From Ignavibacteriales bacterium (GTDB lineage Bacteria; Bacteroidota; Ignavibacteria; Ignavibacteriales; Melioribacteraceae), in contig JACOUS010000022.1 of assembly GCA_016177735.1 (NCBI GenBank), forward strand, positions 1 through 63,816: a DNA stretch of 63,816 nucleotides, in the 5' to 3' direction. The notes beneath the pieces are model-generated. The model made no database searches and was not told where the DNA came from. It was given only the letters and a program-made list of their open reading frames with translations. Shown here piece after piece: positions 52,270 through 61,379 of this stretch. The translations under genes and the position numbers were made by a program. The first letter of the stretch is position 1, and every line of letters begins with the position of its first letter.

Positions 52270-53595
52270 ATGAAAAGACAATCAGCAATAATTTTTATAG
52301 CGACTTGTTTATTAATTACCGGCGGAATCTTCGCACAGAAAAAACTTTCCTTAAATGATGCGATCACGATTGCATTGAACAGAAATACAAACATGATTAA
52401 AACGGAGAACTCGCTCGCAACTTATGAAGCGGGTGTTAAAAACGCTTACGGAAATTTTCTACCGAACTTGAGTGCCGGCGGCTCGTGGGGCTGGCAGCGA
52501 ACTGATGATGACGGCAGCGCACAACTGGATTATCTCGGCGAAGAGAAGGCTACTTCCTCCGCACAAAAAGAAAGCCACAGTTATTCTCTTTCTGCCGGTG
52601 GAAGTGTAACATTGTTTGACGGGCTGGCAAGTTTTGCAAATTTGAATCAGAAAAAAAATAATTACGAAGCGGCAAAACTCGATCTCGAAAAATTAAAACA
52701 AGATATTATTTATCAAACTGCTTCGTACTATTTCACGGTAATCAGTTACGATAAACTATTGAAGTATCAGGAAGAGAATTACAAGTATAATGTCAGCCAA
52801 CTCGATAAAATCCGCGAGATGAAAGAATTGAAAATGATTCCGGTTTCCGACGTTTATTCACAGGAAGTGCAGACCGCAAACTCGGAATCTGCTCTTCTGC
52901 AAGCGCAGAACAATTATGAGAAAGCAAAGATTACTCTTTTAAATTTTCTATCGCTCGATATTGCTGATTTGTACATTTTCGAATCGGAGGGTTTTGAAAA
53001 AGATTTTATTAATTATTCCGGCGAATCGTTTGAGCAATTAAGCGCCGCAGCATTTGCAAACCGGAAAGATTATCAGAGTCAAAAATTAAAATTGGAAGGC
53101 ACGAACGATCAGTTAACAATTGCAAGTGCAGATTATTTACCGAGTTTGAGCGGAAGCTACAAATTTTCTACAAGCGCGCTAAATTTGGGTGATTTGTTCA
53201 ACCGCCGCGTTTATAATTTGGGGTTATCGCTGAACGTACCGATCTTTTCTCGATGGTCAACGGATTATGCAGTAGAGTCGGCAGAAGTGCAAATCAAAAA
53301 CACAAACGAAGAACTGCTGAATCTTGAACGAAGCATAAAAAGCGAAGTGAAAAATGTTATGCTCGATCTTCAAACAGCGAAGAAGCAAGTTGAAGTAACA
53401 CAGAAGGCAATTCTCTCGGCACAAGAAAGCTGGAAGATCAAAAAAGAAAGTTATGAACTCGGCAATGTTACGTTTATCGAACTTCAGCAATCGTATAGCG
53501 ATCTTCTGCAAGCACAGAACAACAATGTACAGGCTCTCTATAATTACTACACAAAAAATTACGAGTTAATGAATGTGCTTGGAGTGATTCAATAA
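52270..53595 (+). CDS. TolC-family outer-membrane efflux channel
   Basis: A 441-residue outer-membrane factor with signal peptide ('SAIIFIATCLLITGGIFAQ'), two structural repeats each with long coiled helices, e.g. 'KLSLNDAITIALNRNTNMIK' and 'YNLGLSLNVPIFSRWSTDY'. The Met at 52270 puts the signal peptide at the N-terminus; an upstream ATG at 52231 would add 13 residues. It completes the tripartite efflux system coded by the previous three genes. Confidence 0.9.
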   Translation: MKRQSAIIFIATCLLITGGIFAQKKLSLNDAITIALNRNTNMIKTENSLATYEAGVKNAYGNFLPNLSAGGSWGWQRTDDDGSAQLDYLGEEKATSSAQKESHSYSLSAGGSVTLFDGLASFANLNQKKNNYEAAKLDLEKLKQDIIYQTASYYFTVISYDKLLKYQEENYKYNVSQLDKIREMKELKMIPVSDVYSQEVQTANSESALLQAQNNYEKAKITLLNFLSLDIADLYIFESEGFEKDFINYSGESFEQLSAAAFANRKDYQSQKLKLEGTNDQLTIASADYLPSLSGSYKFSTSALNLGDLFNRRVYNLGLSLNVPIFSRWSTDYAVESAEVQIKNTNEELLNLERSIKSEVKNVMLDLQTAKKQVEVTQKAILSAQESWKIKKESYELGNVTFIELQQSYSDLLQAQNNNVQALYNYYTKNYELMNVLGVIQ

Positions 53596-53610
53596 AAACA
53601 AAAAAGAAAT

Positions 53611-53690
53611 AGAACGCGGATAACGCGGATGAAACGGATTCTCGCAGATAAAAATCCGTGTAAATCTGTGTTATCCGTTTAATCTGCGGT
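53611..53690. repeat. AACGCGGAT-type repeat after the efflux operon
   Basis: Sequence with AGAACGCGGATAACGCGGAT on one side and ATCCGTGTAAATCTG, TTATCCGTTTAATCTGCGG on the other forms an imperfect inverted repeat. It shares AATAGAACGCGGATAA with the copy at 31949-31996. Confidence 0.55.
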
Positions 53691-53776
53691 CTGCTAAGTT
53701 AACCGCACGGCTTACGAAAGAGAAGGGCTTTTAAATTTTGTTTATATTTCGCCCGTGAATTTGTAAGGGTTGTGCG

Positions 53777-54664
53777 ATGAGCAAAAAATTTTCAATCGGG
53801 CTTCTTCAACTTGCATTCTCTTCCGATACAAACGACAATTTAAAGAAAACACTTTCATGGGTAGAAAGAGCTGCCAAGCAAAGCGCGCAAATTATTTGTC
53901 TGCCCGAACTTTACCGGTCGCAATATTTCTGCCAGAAAGAAGATTCATCGTTGTTCGATCTAGCAGAAACAATTCCCGGTGTTTCAACCGATGCATTTCA
54001 AAAAGCCGCAAAAGATTTTAATGTTGCAATCGTTGTTCCGCTTTTCGAAAAACGCGCACTGGGAGTTTATCACAACAGCGCTGTTATTATCGATGCCGGC
54101 GGAGAAATTCTCGGCACATACAGAAAGATGCACATTCCCGATGACCCGGCATATTATGAAAAATATTATTTCGCTCCGGGCGATCTCGGATTTAAATCTT
54201 TTCAAACAAAGTTTGGAAAAATCGGAACATTGATTTGCTGGGATCAGTGGTATCCCGAAGGTGCACGGTTGACTGCATTGAAAGGTGCGTCCGTTTTGTT
54301 TTATCCAACAGCAATTGGCTGGCATCCGAAAGAAAAAGAAAGATACGGTGCCGCACAAAAAGATTCGTGGATTACAATTCAAAGATCGCACGCAATTGCA
54401 AACGGTGTTTACGTTGCATCTGCAAACAGAATCGGTTTGGAAAAACCGGTTGCCGGAACCGACGGAATACAATTTTGGGGATCGTCTTTCATCTGCGATC
54501 CGCAAGGAGTTTTTGTTGCACAAGCTTCGGAAGATAAAGAAGAAATTCTGCTCGCTGAAATTGATCTTTCACATCTCGAAACAATTAGAAGAAACTGGCC
54601 ATTCCTCCGCGATAGAAGAATTGATGCGTACGGAGAAATCACAAAAAGATTTTTGGATGAATAG
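53777..54664 (+). CDS. aguB: N-carbamoylputrescine amidohydrolase
   Basis: The 295-residue nitrilase-family enzyme hydrolyses N-carbamoylputrescine to putrescine, carbon dioxide and ammonia. The catalytic triad is Glu44 ('CLPELYRSQYF'), Lys117 ('TYRKMHIPDD') and Cys154 ('LICWDQWYPEGAR'). The family mark 'FAPGDLGFKSFQTKFGKIG' is present. It lies 3 bases before the agmatine deiminase gene. A weak TATATTTCG promoter-like core is about 35 bases upstream of the ATG. Confidence 0.95.
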   Translation: MSKKFSIGLLQLAFSSDTNDNLKKTLSWVERAAKQSAQIICLPELYRSQYFCQKEDSSLFDLAETIPGVSTDAFQKAAKDFNVAIVVPLFEKRALGVYHNSAVIIDAGGEILGTYRKMHIPDDPAYYEKYYFAPGDLGFKSFQTKFGKIGTLICWDQWYPEGARLTALKGASVLFYPTAIGWHPKEKERYGAAQKDSWITIQRSHAIANGVYVASANRIGLEKPVAGTDGIQFWGSSFICDPQGVFVAQASEDKEEILLAEIDLSHLETIRRNWPFLRDRRIDAYGEITKRFLDE

Positions 54665-54667
54665 CCG

Positions 54668-55708
54668 ATGAATAAAAATTTGTACCGCTTGCCTGCCGAA
54701 TGGGAACCGCATAAATCAACAATAATTTGCTGGCCTCATCAAAAAGAAGATTGGCCCGGAAAGTTTGCGCCGATACCGTGGGTTTACACAGAGATTGTTA
54801 AAAATATTGTACCGGGTGAATTGGTACGAATCATCGTGCAGTCGCAAGATGAAAGAAAGAAAGCGCAGAAATGTTTAGAACGCGCGCACGTTGATTTAAA
54901 TAATGTCGAGTTCATTATCACGCAAACCGACAGAGGATGGATGCGCGATTCATCACCCGCATTTGTAAAAAACGGAAATGAGACCGCTGCTGTAAAATTT
55001 GTTTTCAACGGCTGGGCGAAATATTCCAACTGGAAGAAAGATAAAAACATTCCGCGCACTCTTTCCAAAGTTTTGGATTTGGAATTAATCGAAGCAGAAT
55101 ATAAAAAGAGCACAATTGTGCTCGAAGGCGGAGCGATCGATTCGAACGGATGCGGAACTTTATTAACAACGGAAGAATGTCTGCTCGATGAAAAAGTACA
55201 GACGCGAAATCCCGGCTTCTCAAAAAAAGATTATGAAACCGCATTCAAAAAATATCTCGGGATAACAAATATAATTTGGCTCGGCAAAGGAATTGCCGGA
55301 GACGATACACACGGGCATGTTGATGATCTCTGCCGCTTCGTAAATAAAAATACAGTTGTGTTGTGCAGAGAAAAAAATTCCTCCGATGAAAATTATAAAG
55401 TTCTCGAAGAAAATTTTGAACGGTTGAAAGACGCACGCCTGGAAGACGGATCCAAATTAAATGTTGTCGAATTACCGATGCCGAAACCGTTGCACTTCGA
55501 AGATTTGAGACTGCCGGCAAGCTACGCAAATTTTTACATTTCGAACCGTGCAGTACTTGTTCCAACATTCAACGACCCGAACGATAGAATAGCATTGAAC
55601 ATCATAAAAGATTTTTTCCCGGACCGCGAAGTTACCGGCATTCATGCTGTCGATCTTGCGTGGGGACTCGGAACAATTCATTGCTTGAGCCACGAAGAAC
55701 CGGCGTAA
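54668..55708 (+). CDS. aguA: Agmatine deiminase
   Basis: The 346-residue enzyme converts agmatine to N-carbamoylputrescine, the step before AguB. It belongs to the Porphyromonas-type peptidylarginine/agmatine deiminase family, with 'RMRDSSPAF'-like sequence ('WMRDSSPAFV'), 'LEGGAIDSNGCGTLLTTEEC', 'GDDTHGHVDDLCRF' and the catalytic Cys339 in 'GTIHCLSHEEPA'. With AguB it forms a two-step polyamine route; an arginine decarboxylase gene is not in the window. Confidence 0.95.
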   Translation: MNKNLYRLPAEWEPHKSTIICWPHQKEDWPGKFAPIPWVYTEIVKNIVPGELVRIIVQSQDERKKAQKCLERAHVDLNNVEFIITQTDRGWMRDSSPAFVKNGNETAAVKFVFNGWAKYSNWKKDKNIPRTLSKVLDLELIEAEYKKSTIVLEGGAIDSNGCGTLLTTEECLLDEKVQTRNPGFSKKDYETAFKKYLGITNIIWLGKGIAGDDTHGHVDDLCRFVNKNTVVLCREKNSSDENYKVLEENFERLKDARLEDGSKLNVVELPMPKPLHFEDLRLPASYANFYISNRAVLVPTFNDPNDRIALNIIKDFFPDREVTGIHAVDLAWGLGTIHCLSHEEPA

Positions 55709-55774
55709 CTAAATGGTATTGTGTTAGAGAAATTGAATACTTAATTTCAATCAGCCAATAAAAGGTTCGATGAA

Positions 55775-55966
55775 ATGAACGAAGCAACCACTAAACAAAA
55801 AATTATTAATGCCATAAATGAATTGCCCGATAAAATAAAAGTAGAAGATGCTATAGAAAAACTTTACTTGCTTTACAAGATCGAAAAGGGCATTGAACAA
55901 GAAAAGAAAGGAAAAACACTCTCGCACGGTACAGTTAAAGAGAAAATGAATAAATGGCTCGAATAA
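55775..55966 (+). CDS. Antitoxin of a ParE/RelE-type module
   Basis: A 63-residue, highly charged protein ('IEKGIEQEKKGKTLSHGTVK') with helix-rich N-terminus, whose gene overlaps the toxin gene by 13 bases, as in toxin-antitoxin pairs. The C-terminal part with 'TLSHGTVKEKMNKWL' probably wraps the toxin. The N-terminal sequence does not match a ribbon-helix-helix or other DNA-binding fold that I recognise. Confidence 0.7.
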   Translation: MNEATTKQKIINAINELPDKIKVEDAIEKLYLLYKIEKGIEQEKKGKTLSHGTVKEKMNKWLE

Positions 55967-56235
55967 GCTGGACCGAACAAGCCCTCTCTGATATTCAAGA
56001 AATTTGTGGATTTATTGAAAAGGATTCCTTCCGCTATGCTCAAATTTTTGCGGATAAAGTTTTTGCAGCCGTTGAAAATCTTTCCAAATATCCCGAACTA
56101 GGGCGCGTTGTTCCTGAATACAACAACGCAAGAATCAGAGAAATTATTTTTGGCAATTATCGAATTATCTATAAATACAAACACGATGAAATAGTAATAC
56201 TCACTGTTTATCATTCAGCACGACTTCTTGACTAA
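55954..56235 (+). CDS. ParE/RelE-superfamily toxin
   Basis: The 93-residue protein has the ParE-type fold pattern 'WTEQALSDIQEICGFIEKDS', 'FADKVFAAVENLSKYPELGR' and 'FGNYRIIYKYKHDEIVILTV'. ParE toxins inhibit gyrase while RelE types cut mRNA on the ribosome; the target cannot be decided from this sequence. The start ATG lies within the antitoxin gene. It is located between the agmatine genes and the SurA-like gene and forms a transcription unit with the antitoxin. Confidence 0.88.
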   Translation: MARISWTEQALSDIQEICGFIEKDSFRYAQIFADKVFAAVENLSKYPELGRVVPEYNNARIREIIFGNYRIIYKYKHDEIVILTVYHSARLLD

Positions 56236-56342
56236 TTGGGTCTCTCAAATCATAACTTGCCTTTTATTTTATCGACTGTTTAGATATACTTGCGATGCTC
56301 GATTATTCCACATTAACAAGTTCGCTTACTACAGGTTAAACT

Positions 56343-58193
56343 ATGAAAATTAATTTTTCCAATAAGATAATCCCGTTTTTCCTTCTTTCGTTTGTCCTGA
56401 ATAGTTCGACAAATATTTTTGCGCAATCGGAAAAAGATATTGTTGCAAAAGCCGGCTCGATAAAAATTACAAAAGAAGAATTTATAAAAAGATATGAACT
56501 TGGTGCGCATCCGAACCGCGAAGGATTGGATAGTGCGGCTTTGAAAACGGAATTTTTGCACACTTTGCTTGCCGAAAAACTTTTGGCTCAGTCTGCCTCT
56601 GCAAAAAATTTGGAGAAAGAACCAAATTTTGCCGCGATGATGGAATACTTGAAGAAGATTTATTTGAGAGACATTCTCTACCGCAAAGAAGTAAAAGAAA
56701 AAATTGTTGTTGCTGATTCCGATATGGCAATTGGCAGAGAAAGAGTTTTGAAAACGCTCAAAGTGAAATTTATTTTCTCCAACGATGAAAAAGAGATAGC
56801 CGATATTTACAAATCACTTGCCGGTGGCGCACCTTTCGATTCGATATTGCAAACACGTACAGAAAATAATGAACAGAAAGAAACCGCAGAAGTAACGTTC
56901 GGCAAAATGGATCCCGCTGTGGAGGACGCGATCTACAAATTATTTCCCGGTGAATTTACACAGCCAATCGAACTTCAAGAAGGATGGTACATTTGCAAAG
57001 TTTACGATATCGTTATTAAGGGGAATTACGAAAAAGAAGATGAATCGACAATGAAAAAAGTTGTTGAGACGAGAGCCGAAGACAAACTTTACGACAGCTT
57101 TTACAGAAAATTTTTTAAAGGTGTAAATATTAATGCAGACCGCGCGCTCTTCAGTAAGCTTGCAAAACTTTTTTATGAATACCTCTCGGTGAACCAAAAT
57201 CAATTTCAGGAAATCAAAGGAATCAAATACCGTTTTGGCGAGCCGGAAATTGTAAAGCTTTCAAAAAATATTAGCGGGGAAGACAAAAAGAAAATTTTTA
57301 TAAAGTTTGAAAAAGACCCGGTAACGTTCGGCTCTTTTATTTTGCAGATGCGGTTGAACGGAATAGATTTTAATCAGCTCGATGAAAAACATGTTGTTAA
57401 CATACTCAACAATTACGTTTACACTTTCATACAGAATGAACTGCTTTCGCGCGAAGCACAGAAACGCGGGTATGATAAACTTCCCGAAGCTGCAGACGAA
57501 TTAAAAATGTGGAAAGAATATTATCTTTCTCGCGAAGAGATGAAAACAATTTTCAAGCAACAGGCTGTTGCAGACGACGAAGCTGAAAAGTTTTTTGAAA
57601 AGGCAAACCGCGCTGTTCAGCAGCCGGACAGCGTTAAAATATTGGAGATACTAACTTCATCACTCGAAAATGTTGAACAGGTTTTAAATGAAGTAAACAA
57701 CGGCGCTGACTTTAAGGAGCTTGCGGAAAAATATACTCTGCGTGATTCTCTCAAAACAAAAGGCGGGGAATTCAATTATTTTCCGGTAACGGAAAACGGA
57801 GAACTCGGCAGAACAGCCGCCGGAATGAAAATCGGTGATGTCTTCGGACCGATAACTTTGCCCGAAGGTTATTCGATTATAAAATTAATTGATAGGAAAG
57901 AAGGGAAGAAAAAAACCTTTGCCGCATTTGATGAAGCAAAAGAAGAAATAAAAAATATTTTACGAACAGAAAAAATGTATTCCGCTCTCGATGAAGTTAC
58001 TTCGGAGATTGCTGTTCAAAAAGGTGTTGGTATTAACGAGTCTGTTCTCAAATCATTGAAAGTTACGAACGTTAACATGGTAGTTTTAAGAAGATTCGGT
58101 TTCGGCGGGCAGCTTCTTGCAGTGCCCGATGCACAGCCGTATTCTTCATGGTTTAAAAAATATCAGCAAAAAATAAAATCGCAATTACCTTAA
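56343..58193 (+). CDS. SurA-like parvulin peptidyl-prolyl isomerase
   Basis: A 616-residue exported protein (signal 'KIIPFFLLSFVLNSSTNIFA') that looks like a periplasmic chaperone with two parvulin-like domains, one at about 125-220 ('FGKMDPAVEDAIYKLFPGEF') and a more typical one at about 430-535 ('KGGEFNYFPVTENGELGRTA', 'FGPITLPEGYSIIKLIDRKE'). It probably helps outer-membrane proteins fold. TATACTTGC upstream (about 56286) resembles a promoter core. It is followed by a solute-binding gene after only 2 bases, so the two are co-translated. Confidence 0.85.
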   Translation: MKINFSNKIIPFFLLSFVLNSSTNIFAQSEKDIVAKAGSIKITKEEFIKRYELGAHPNREGLDSAALKTEFLHTLLAEKLLAQSASAKNLEKEPNFAAMMEYLKKIYLRDILYRKEVKEKIVVADSDMAIGRERVLKTLKVKFIFSNDEKEIADIYKSLAGGAPFDSILQTRTENNEQKETAEVTFGKMDPAVEDAIYKLFPGEFTQPIELQEGWYICKVYDIVIKGNYEKEDESTMKKVVETRAEDKLYDSFYRKFFKGVNINADRALFSKLAKLFYEYLSVNQNQFQEIKGIKYRFGEPEIVKLSKNISGEDKKKIFIKFEKDPVTFGSFILQMRLNGIDFNQLDEKHVVNILNNYVYTFIQNELLSREAQKRGYDKLPEAADELKMWKEYYLSREEMKTIFKQQAVADDEAEKFFEKANRAVQQPDSVKILEILTSSLENVEQVLNEVNNGADFKELAEKYTLRDSLKTKGGEFNYFPVTENGELGRTAAGMKIGDVFGPITLPEGYSIIKLIDRKEGKKKTFAAFDEAKEEIKNILRTEKMYSALDEVTSEIAVQKGVGINESVLKSLKVTNVNMVVLRRFGFGGQLLAVPDAQPYSSWFKKYQQKIKSQLP

Positions 58194-58195
58194 AA

Positions 58196-59524
58196 ATGGC
58201 TAAGCTAAAAAAATATTTTAGGACTTTTTACTTTTCTATTGCCGCAATAACTCTGCTTGTCTTTACGGTTTTTATTTTCATGTCGCTTGTTGGAGATTAT
58301 TTGCTGATAAAGAAAAGTTCGTTAAAGAAAATTTATTTTGCCGATAATATTTCGCCGGGGCATAAACTTGTTATAGATAAGTTCAACGAAAAACATAAAG
58401 GCGAAATAGAAGTAGTGCCGGTTGATCTTCCGTTCGAAAAATTTAGTACGAACGAACGGAAGGAACTGCTGATAAGATATTTAAGAAGCAAGAGCGAGCG
58501 GATTGATATTTTTTCCGTTGATCAAATATGGGTGCCGCGCTTTGCAAAATTTGTTGAACCGCTTGGTAATTATTTCACGGCAAGCCAGCGTGAACAATTT
58601 ATCGAGCCGGCATTTGAATCATGTTTTTATAAAAATCAGCTCGTTGCAATTCCTCTCTACATCGATTTCAGCGTTATGTATTACAATGTTGAGGCTCTGA
58701 AAGAACTGCCCGATTATAATGAAGTTGCAGACGAGTTGAAAAATTTTATTACATGGGACAGATTTGTTGAACTCGGCAGACGGATGAAAGCCAAAGGAAA
58801 TCCGTATTATATTTTTCCGGCGGATGATTATGAAGGATTGATGTGCAGTTTCGTAGAAATGCTTGAATCGCAAAATGAAAAACTTTTTTACGGAGATTCC
58901 GTAAAACTAACTTCGCCGGCAGCAGTAAGAACATTAAATCTTTTAGTCGATCTGGTTCACAAGTATCAACTTTCCCCGAAACAAGTTGTTGATTTTAAAG
59001 AGACAGAATGTGACTTGCATTTTCTTAGTGAGAAGGGAGTTTTTCTGCGCAACTGGCCCGGCTTTTATAAGTGGTACGAAACATTTTTCAACAGAAATAT
59101 TCCGGCAGAAAAATATGAAAGAGCGCCGCTACCGTATTTTAAAGGTGGTGAAAAAACTTCGCTTATCGGCGGCTGGAACTTGATGGTTTCTTCTTATTCC
59201 AACCATAAGCAAGAGGCTGTTGAGTTTATAAAATATTTAAACAGCGAAGAAGCACAGCTGATAATTCTGAAAGCCAGCGGCTATTTACCGATTACAAAAA
59301 ACTTTTACATAGAAAAAAGATATCTTGATAATTATCCCGATCTAAAATTTTACAGCGGGATAAAAGATTATGCGGTCGCGCGCCCGTATCTCGAACAATA
59401 CACACGGTACTCGGATGTGATTGCGCATTACCTGAATCTTGCAATTAAAAAAGAAATAGGTCCGGAAGAAGCACTCGCACAAGCGGAAAAAATTATTAAA
59501 TCCGGCGATATATTTATTAAGTAA
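58196..59524 (+). CDS. Membrane-anchored extracellular solute-binding protein (family 1)
   Basis: The 442-residue protein has an N-terminal hydrophobic segment (about 10-37, no lipobox cysteine) and a family-1 sugar-binding-like fold: 'IYFADNISPGHKLVIDKFNE', 'FSVDQIWVPRFAKFVEPLGN', 'IPLYIDFSVMYYNVEALKEL', 'LIGGWNLMVSSYSNHKQEAV' and 'EEALAQAEKIIKSGD'. No permease or ATPase is nearby. Because the next genes are a sensor ATPase and a sigma-54 activator, it may act as the ligand-binding receptor of that system. It starts 2 bases after the SurA-like gene. Confidence 0.85.
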   Translation: MAKLKKYFRTFYFSIAAITLLVFTVFIFMSLVGDYLLIKKSSLKKIYFADNISPGHKLVIDKFNEKHKGEIEVVPVDLPFEKFSTNERKELLIRYLRSKSERIDIFSVDQIWVPRFAKFVEPLGNYFTASQREQFIEPAFESCFYKNQLVAIPLYIDFSVMYYNVEALKELPDYNEVADELKNFITWDRFVELGRRMKAKGNPYYIFPADDYEGLMCSFVEMLESQNEKLFYGDSVKLTSPAAVRTLNLLVDLVHKYQLSPKQVVDFKETECDLHFLSEKGVFLRNWPGFYKWYETFFNRNIPAEKYERAPLPYFKGGEKTSLIGGWNLMVSSYSNHKQEAVEFIKYLNSEEAQLIILKASGYLPITKNFYIEKRYLDNYPDLKFYSGIKDYAVARPYLEQYTRYSDVIAHYLNLAIKKEIGPEEALAQAEKIIKSGDIFIK

Positions 59525-59888
59525 ATGGATTAAAACCGAATAAGATTTAATGAAGAAAATCTTTCCGGAAAGAATATAAAAAAGAGATACTGTTATTTTA
59601 TGCGAGGGATTATAAAGAAAAAATTGCCACGACATTTTCCGTGTAAACGGAATCCCGCTTCGCGGTGATATGTCGGGGAAGAAAAACAAAAAACACTTCT
59701 TGGCTTTAGTGCAATTCAATATGTGACTGAAGTCGAAAAAAGTTTTATAATTTGAACCCACGACCTGAAGGTCGCGGCAATTCTAAAAGTTACGAAAATA
59801 AGTTACACGACAGATTTTGAAAGCCGGGAATAAATTGTACTAAACAAAATTAGGGTTAGATAAAAGTATTGAATGATTTTAATAAAAT
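59525..59888. other. Intergenic region with REP-like palindromes
   Basis: The 364 bases between the binding-protein and sensor genes contain CCACGACA / TGTCGGGG (about 59627-59675), CTTGGCTTTAGTGC and GACTGAAGTC (about 59699-59734), and CGACCTGAAGGTCG (59761-59774) as hairpins. These match the repeat style of other spacers. A promoter for the next gene is not evident. Confidence 0.5.
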
Positions 59889-61367
59889 ATGGAAAGAAAT
59901 AAATTTTTTGAAAGCCTAAAAAAGTATCACTTTGAATTCAAGCACTTGACAGTGTTGTTTGTCGGTTTGATAATTTTTCAGTTGATACTTTCATTCATTC
60001 ACAAGTCTTCGCTCAGTTCTTTTGTTGAGAACACGCAAGAATGGTATCAAAAACATTCAACCGAAAGACTTGCGGAGTTCAGCACAACAACACTCGAACT
60101 TCTGCTCGAAACATCTTTGATACGTGAACCGAAAAGCGAAGAAGAAAAAAGAAAGATCATTCAATTCTTCGATATTATTTTGAACCAGCAAGTGCTTCAG
60201 CAGAACATTGAAGAAATTTGTCTGCTCGTTAACAACCGTGGTAAAATCCGGGCGCTCGATAACGGGAGAGACCTTTACGAATTTATTTTTGCGGAAAAAT
60301 TTGATTCTCTGCGGATAAACAAGATGCACGATAACGCAATTGTTTTGTACGGTCAGGTAAAAAATGAGTTAATGAAGAACGAACAGATTGTGAACATTCT
60401 GCGTGATAAAAACACGTATCATATTTTTGTTCCTTTTGTACCGAACGGTGAATACATCGGCGCACTCTATTTGAAAAACACGCCGGACTTTTCTTTTATT
60501 CAGCGCGAGGTTGTTTCCAATTACGAAGAGACGTCAATCATTTACTCCGCACTGTTCCTTCTCGGTCTGCTTGCTATGTATTACATTTCAACATACACGG
60601 TACGCGAAAGGGACGAGGCGCAGAATCTTCTTCTCGAAGAACACGAACGGAGTATCAAACGGCAAATTGATCACGAGAAAGAATCTCTTTTCACAAAAAG
60701 AATTTATCACACGCATCACAAAGCCGAAAAAGTGATGGGATTCATCAAAGATGATTTGCGTGCGCTTTCAACAAAAAATATTGATGAAATAAAATACAGA
60801 ATGATGAAGTACTCCAATTTTATTTCGCGCGTAATTTACGATATGAAATGGTACGATCCGCCGGTTCAAACGATACGGAACGCGGCGTTCAATACAAATC
60901 TGAACGAAGTAGTAAAATTTATTACCGAAAATATTTTTAACAGAACTTCAAAAAAATCCGGCTCGTTCGAAATCAAACTCGATCTCGATGAAAAAGTTCC
61001 GCCGGTAAAGATTAACGAATTTGTAGTGTGGGAAGTTTTGGAACCGTTAATTCAAAACAGTATTGACCACGGCGGCGACTTCAATCTTTTGATTACTGTT
61101 GCTACGAACTTCAAGACGGAAACAAAAACAACGGTATTAACCATCAGCGATAACGGGAAAGGTGTTCATCCCGAACTGCTTGAGAAAAACGAGAAGGGAA
61201 TTAAAAAACTTTTTCTCGAAAACGTAACAACAAAAGGAGCCGTGCAATCGGGCGGCTACGGATGTTACATTGCATACGAAATTTCAAAACAAAGATGCGG
61301 CTGGAATATTGATGTAGAAAATCTTTCCAACGGCGGATGCCGCTTCACAGTTATAATTCCAAATTAA
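59889..61367 (+). CDS. Membrane sensor with histidine-kinase-type ATPase and atypical dimerisation region
   Basis: The 492-residue protein has membrane helices at about 20-37 and 216-235 around a ~175-residue periplasmic domain, then a coiled region with 'RIYHTHHKAEKVMGFIKDDL' (272-291; His274, His276, His277) and an HATPase domain (367-492) with N box 'EPLIQNSIDHG' and G1 'DNGKGVHPELLE'. The usual H-box (HExxNPL) is absent and the G2 loop is 'GGYGCYIA'. It is followed after 12 bases by a sigma-54 regulator with a receiver domain, so phosphotransfer is likely but the phosphorylated residue is unclear. Confidence 0.8.
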   Translation: MERNKFFESLKKYHFEFKHLTVLFVGLIIFQLILSFIHKSSLSSFVENTQEWYQKHSTERLAEFSTTTLELLLETSLIREPKSEEEKRKIIQFFDIILNQQVLQQNIEEICLLVNNRGKIRALDNGRDLYEFIFAEKFDSLRINKMHDNAIVLYGQVKNELMKNEQIVNILRDKNTYHIFVPFVPNGEYIGALYLKNTPDFSFIQREVVSNYEETSIIYSALFLLGLLAMYYISTYTVRERDEAQNLLLEEHERSIKRQIDHEKESLFTKRIYHTHHKAEKVMGFIKDDLRALSTKNIDEIKYRMMKYSNFISRVIYDMKWYDPPVQTIRNAAFNTNLNEVVKFITENIFNRTSKKSGSFEIKLDLDEKVPPVKINEFVVWEVLEPLIQNSIDHGGDFNLLITVATNFKTETKTTVLTISDNGKGVHPELLEKNEKGIKKLFLENVTTKGAVQSGGYGCYIAYEISKQRCGWNIDVENLSNGGCRFTVIIPN

Positions 61368-61379
61368 ACGAGGAAACAG

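Noticed and set aside
53984-54523. 179-codon minus-strand frame opposite aguB
   Set aside because: It is antisense to aguB and rich in Cys/Asn/Phe, as expected from the opposite strand of a conserved gene.
59699-59720. Sigma-54 promoter (TGGC...TGC) before the sensor gene
   Set aside because: TGGCTTTAGTGCA has 7 rather than 10 bases between GG and GC, and it lies in a palindromic repeat.
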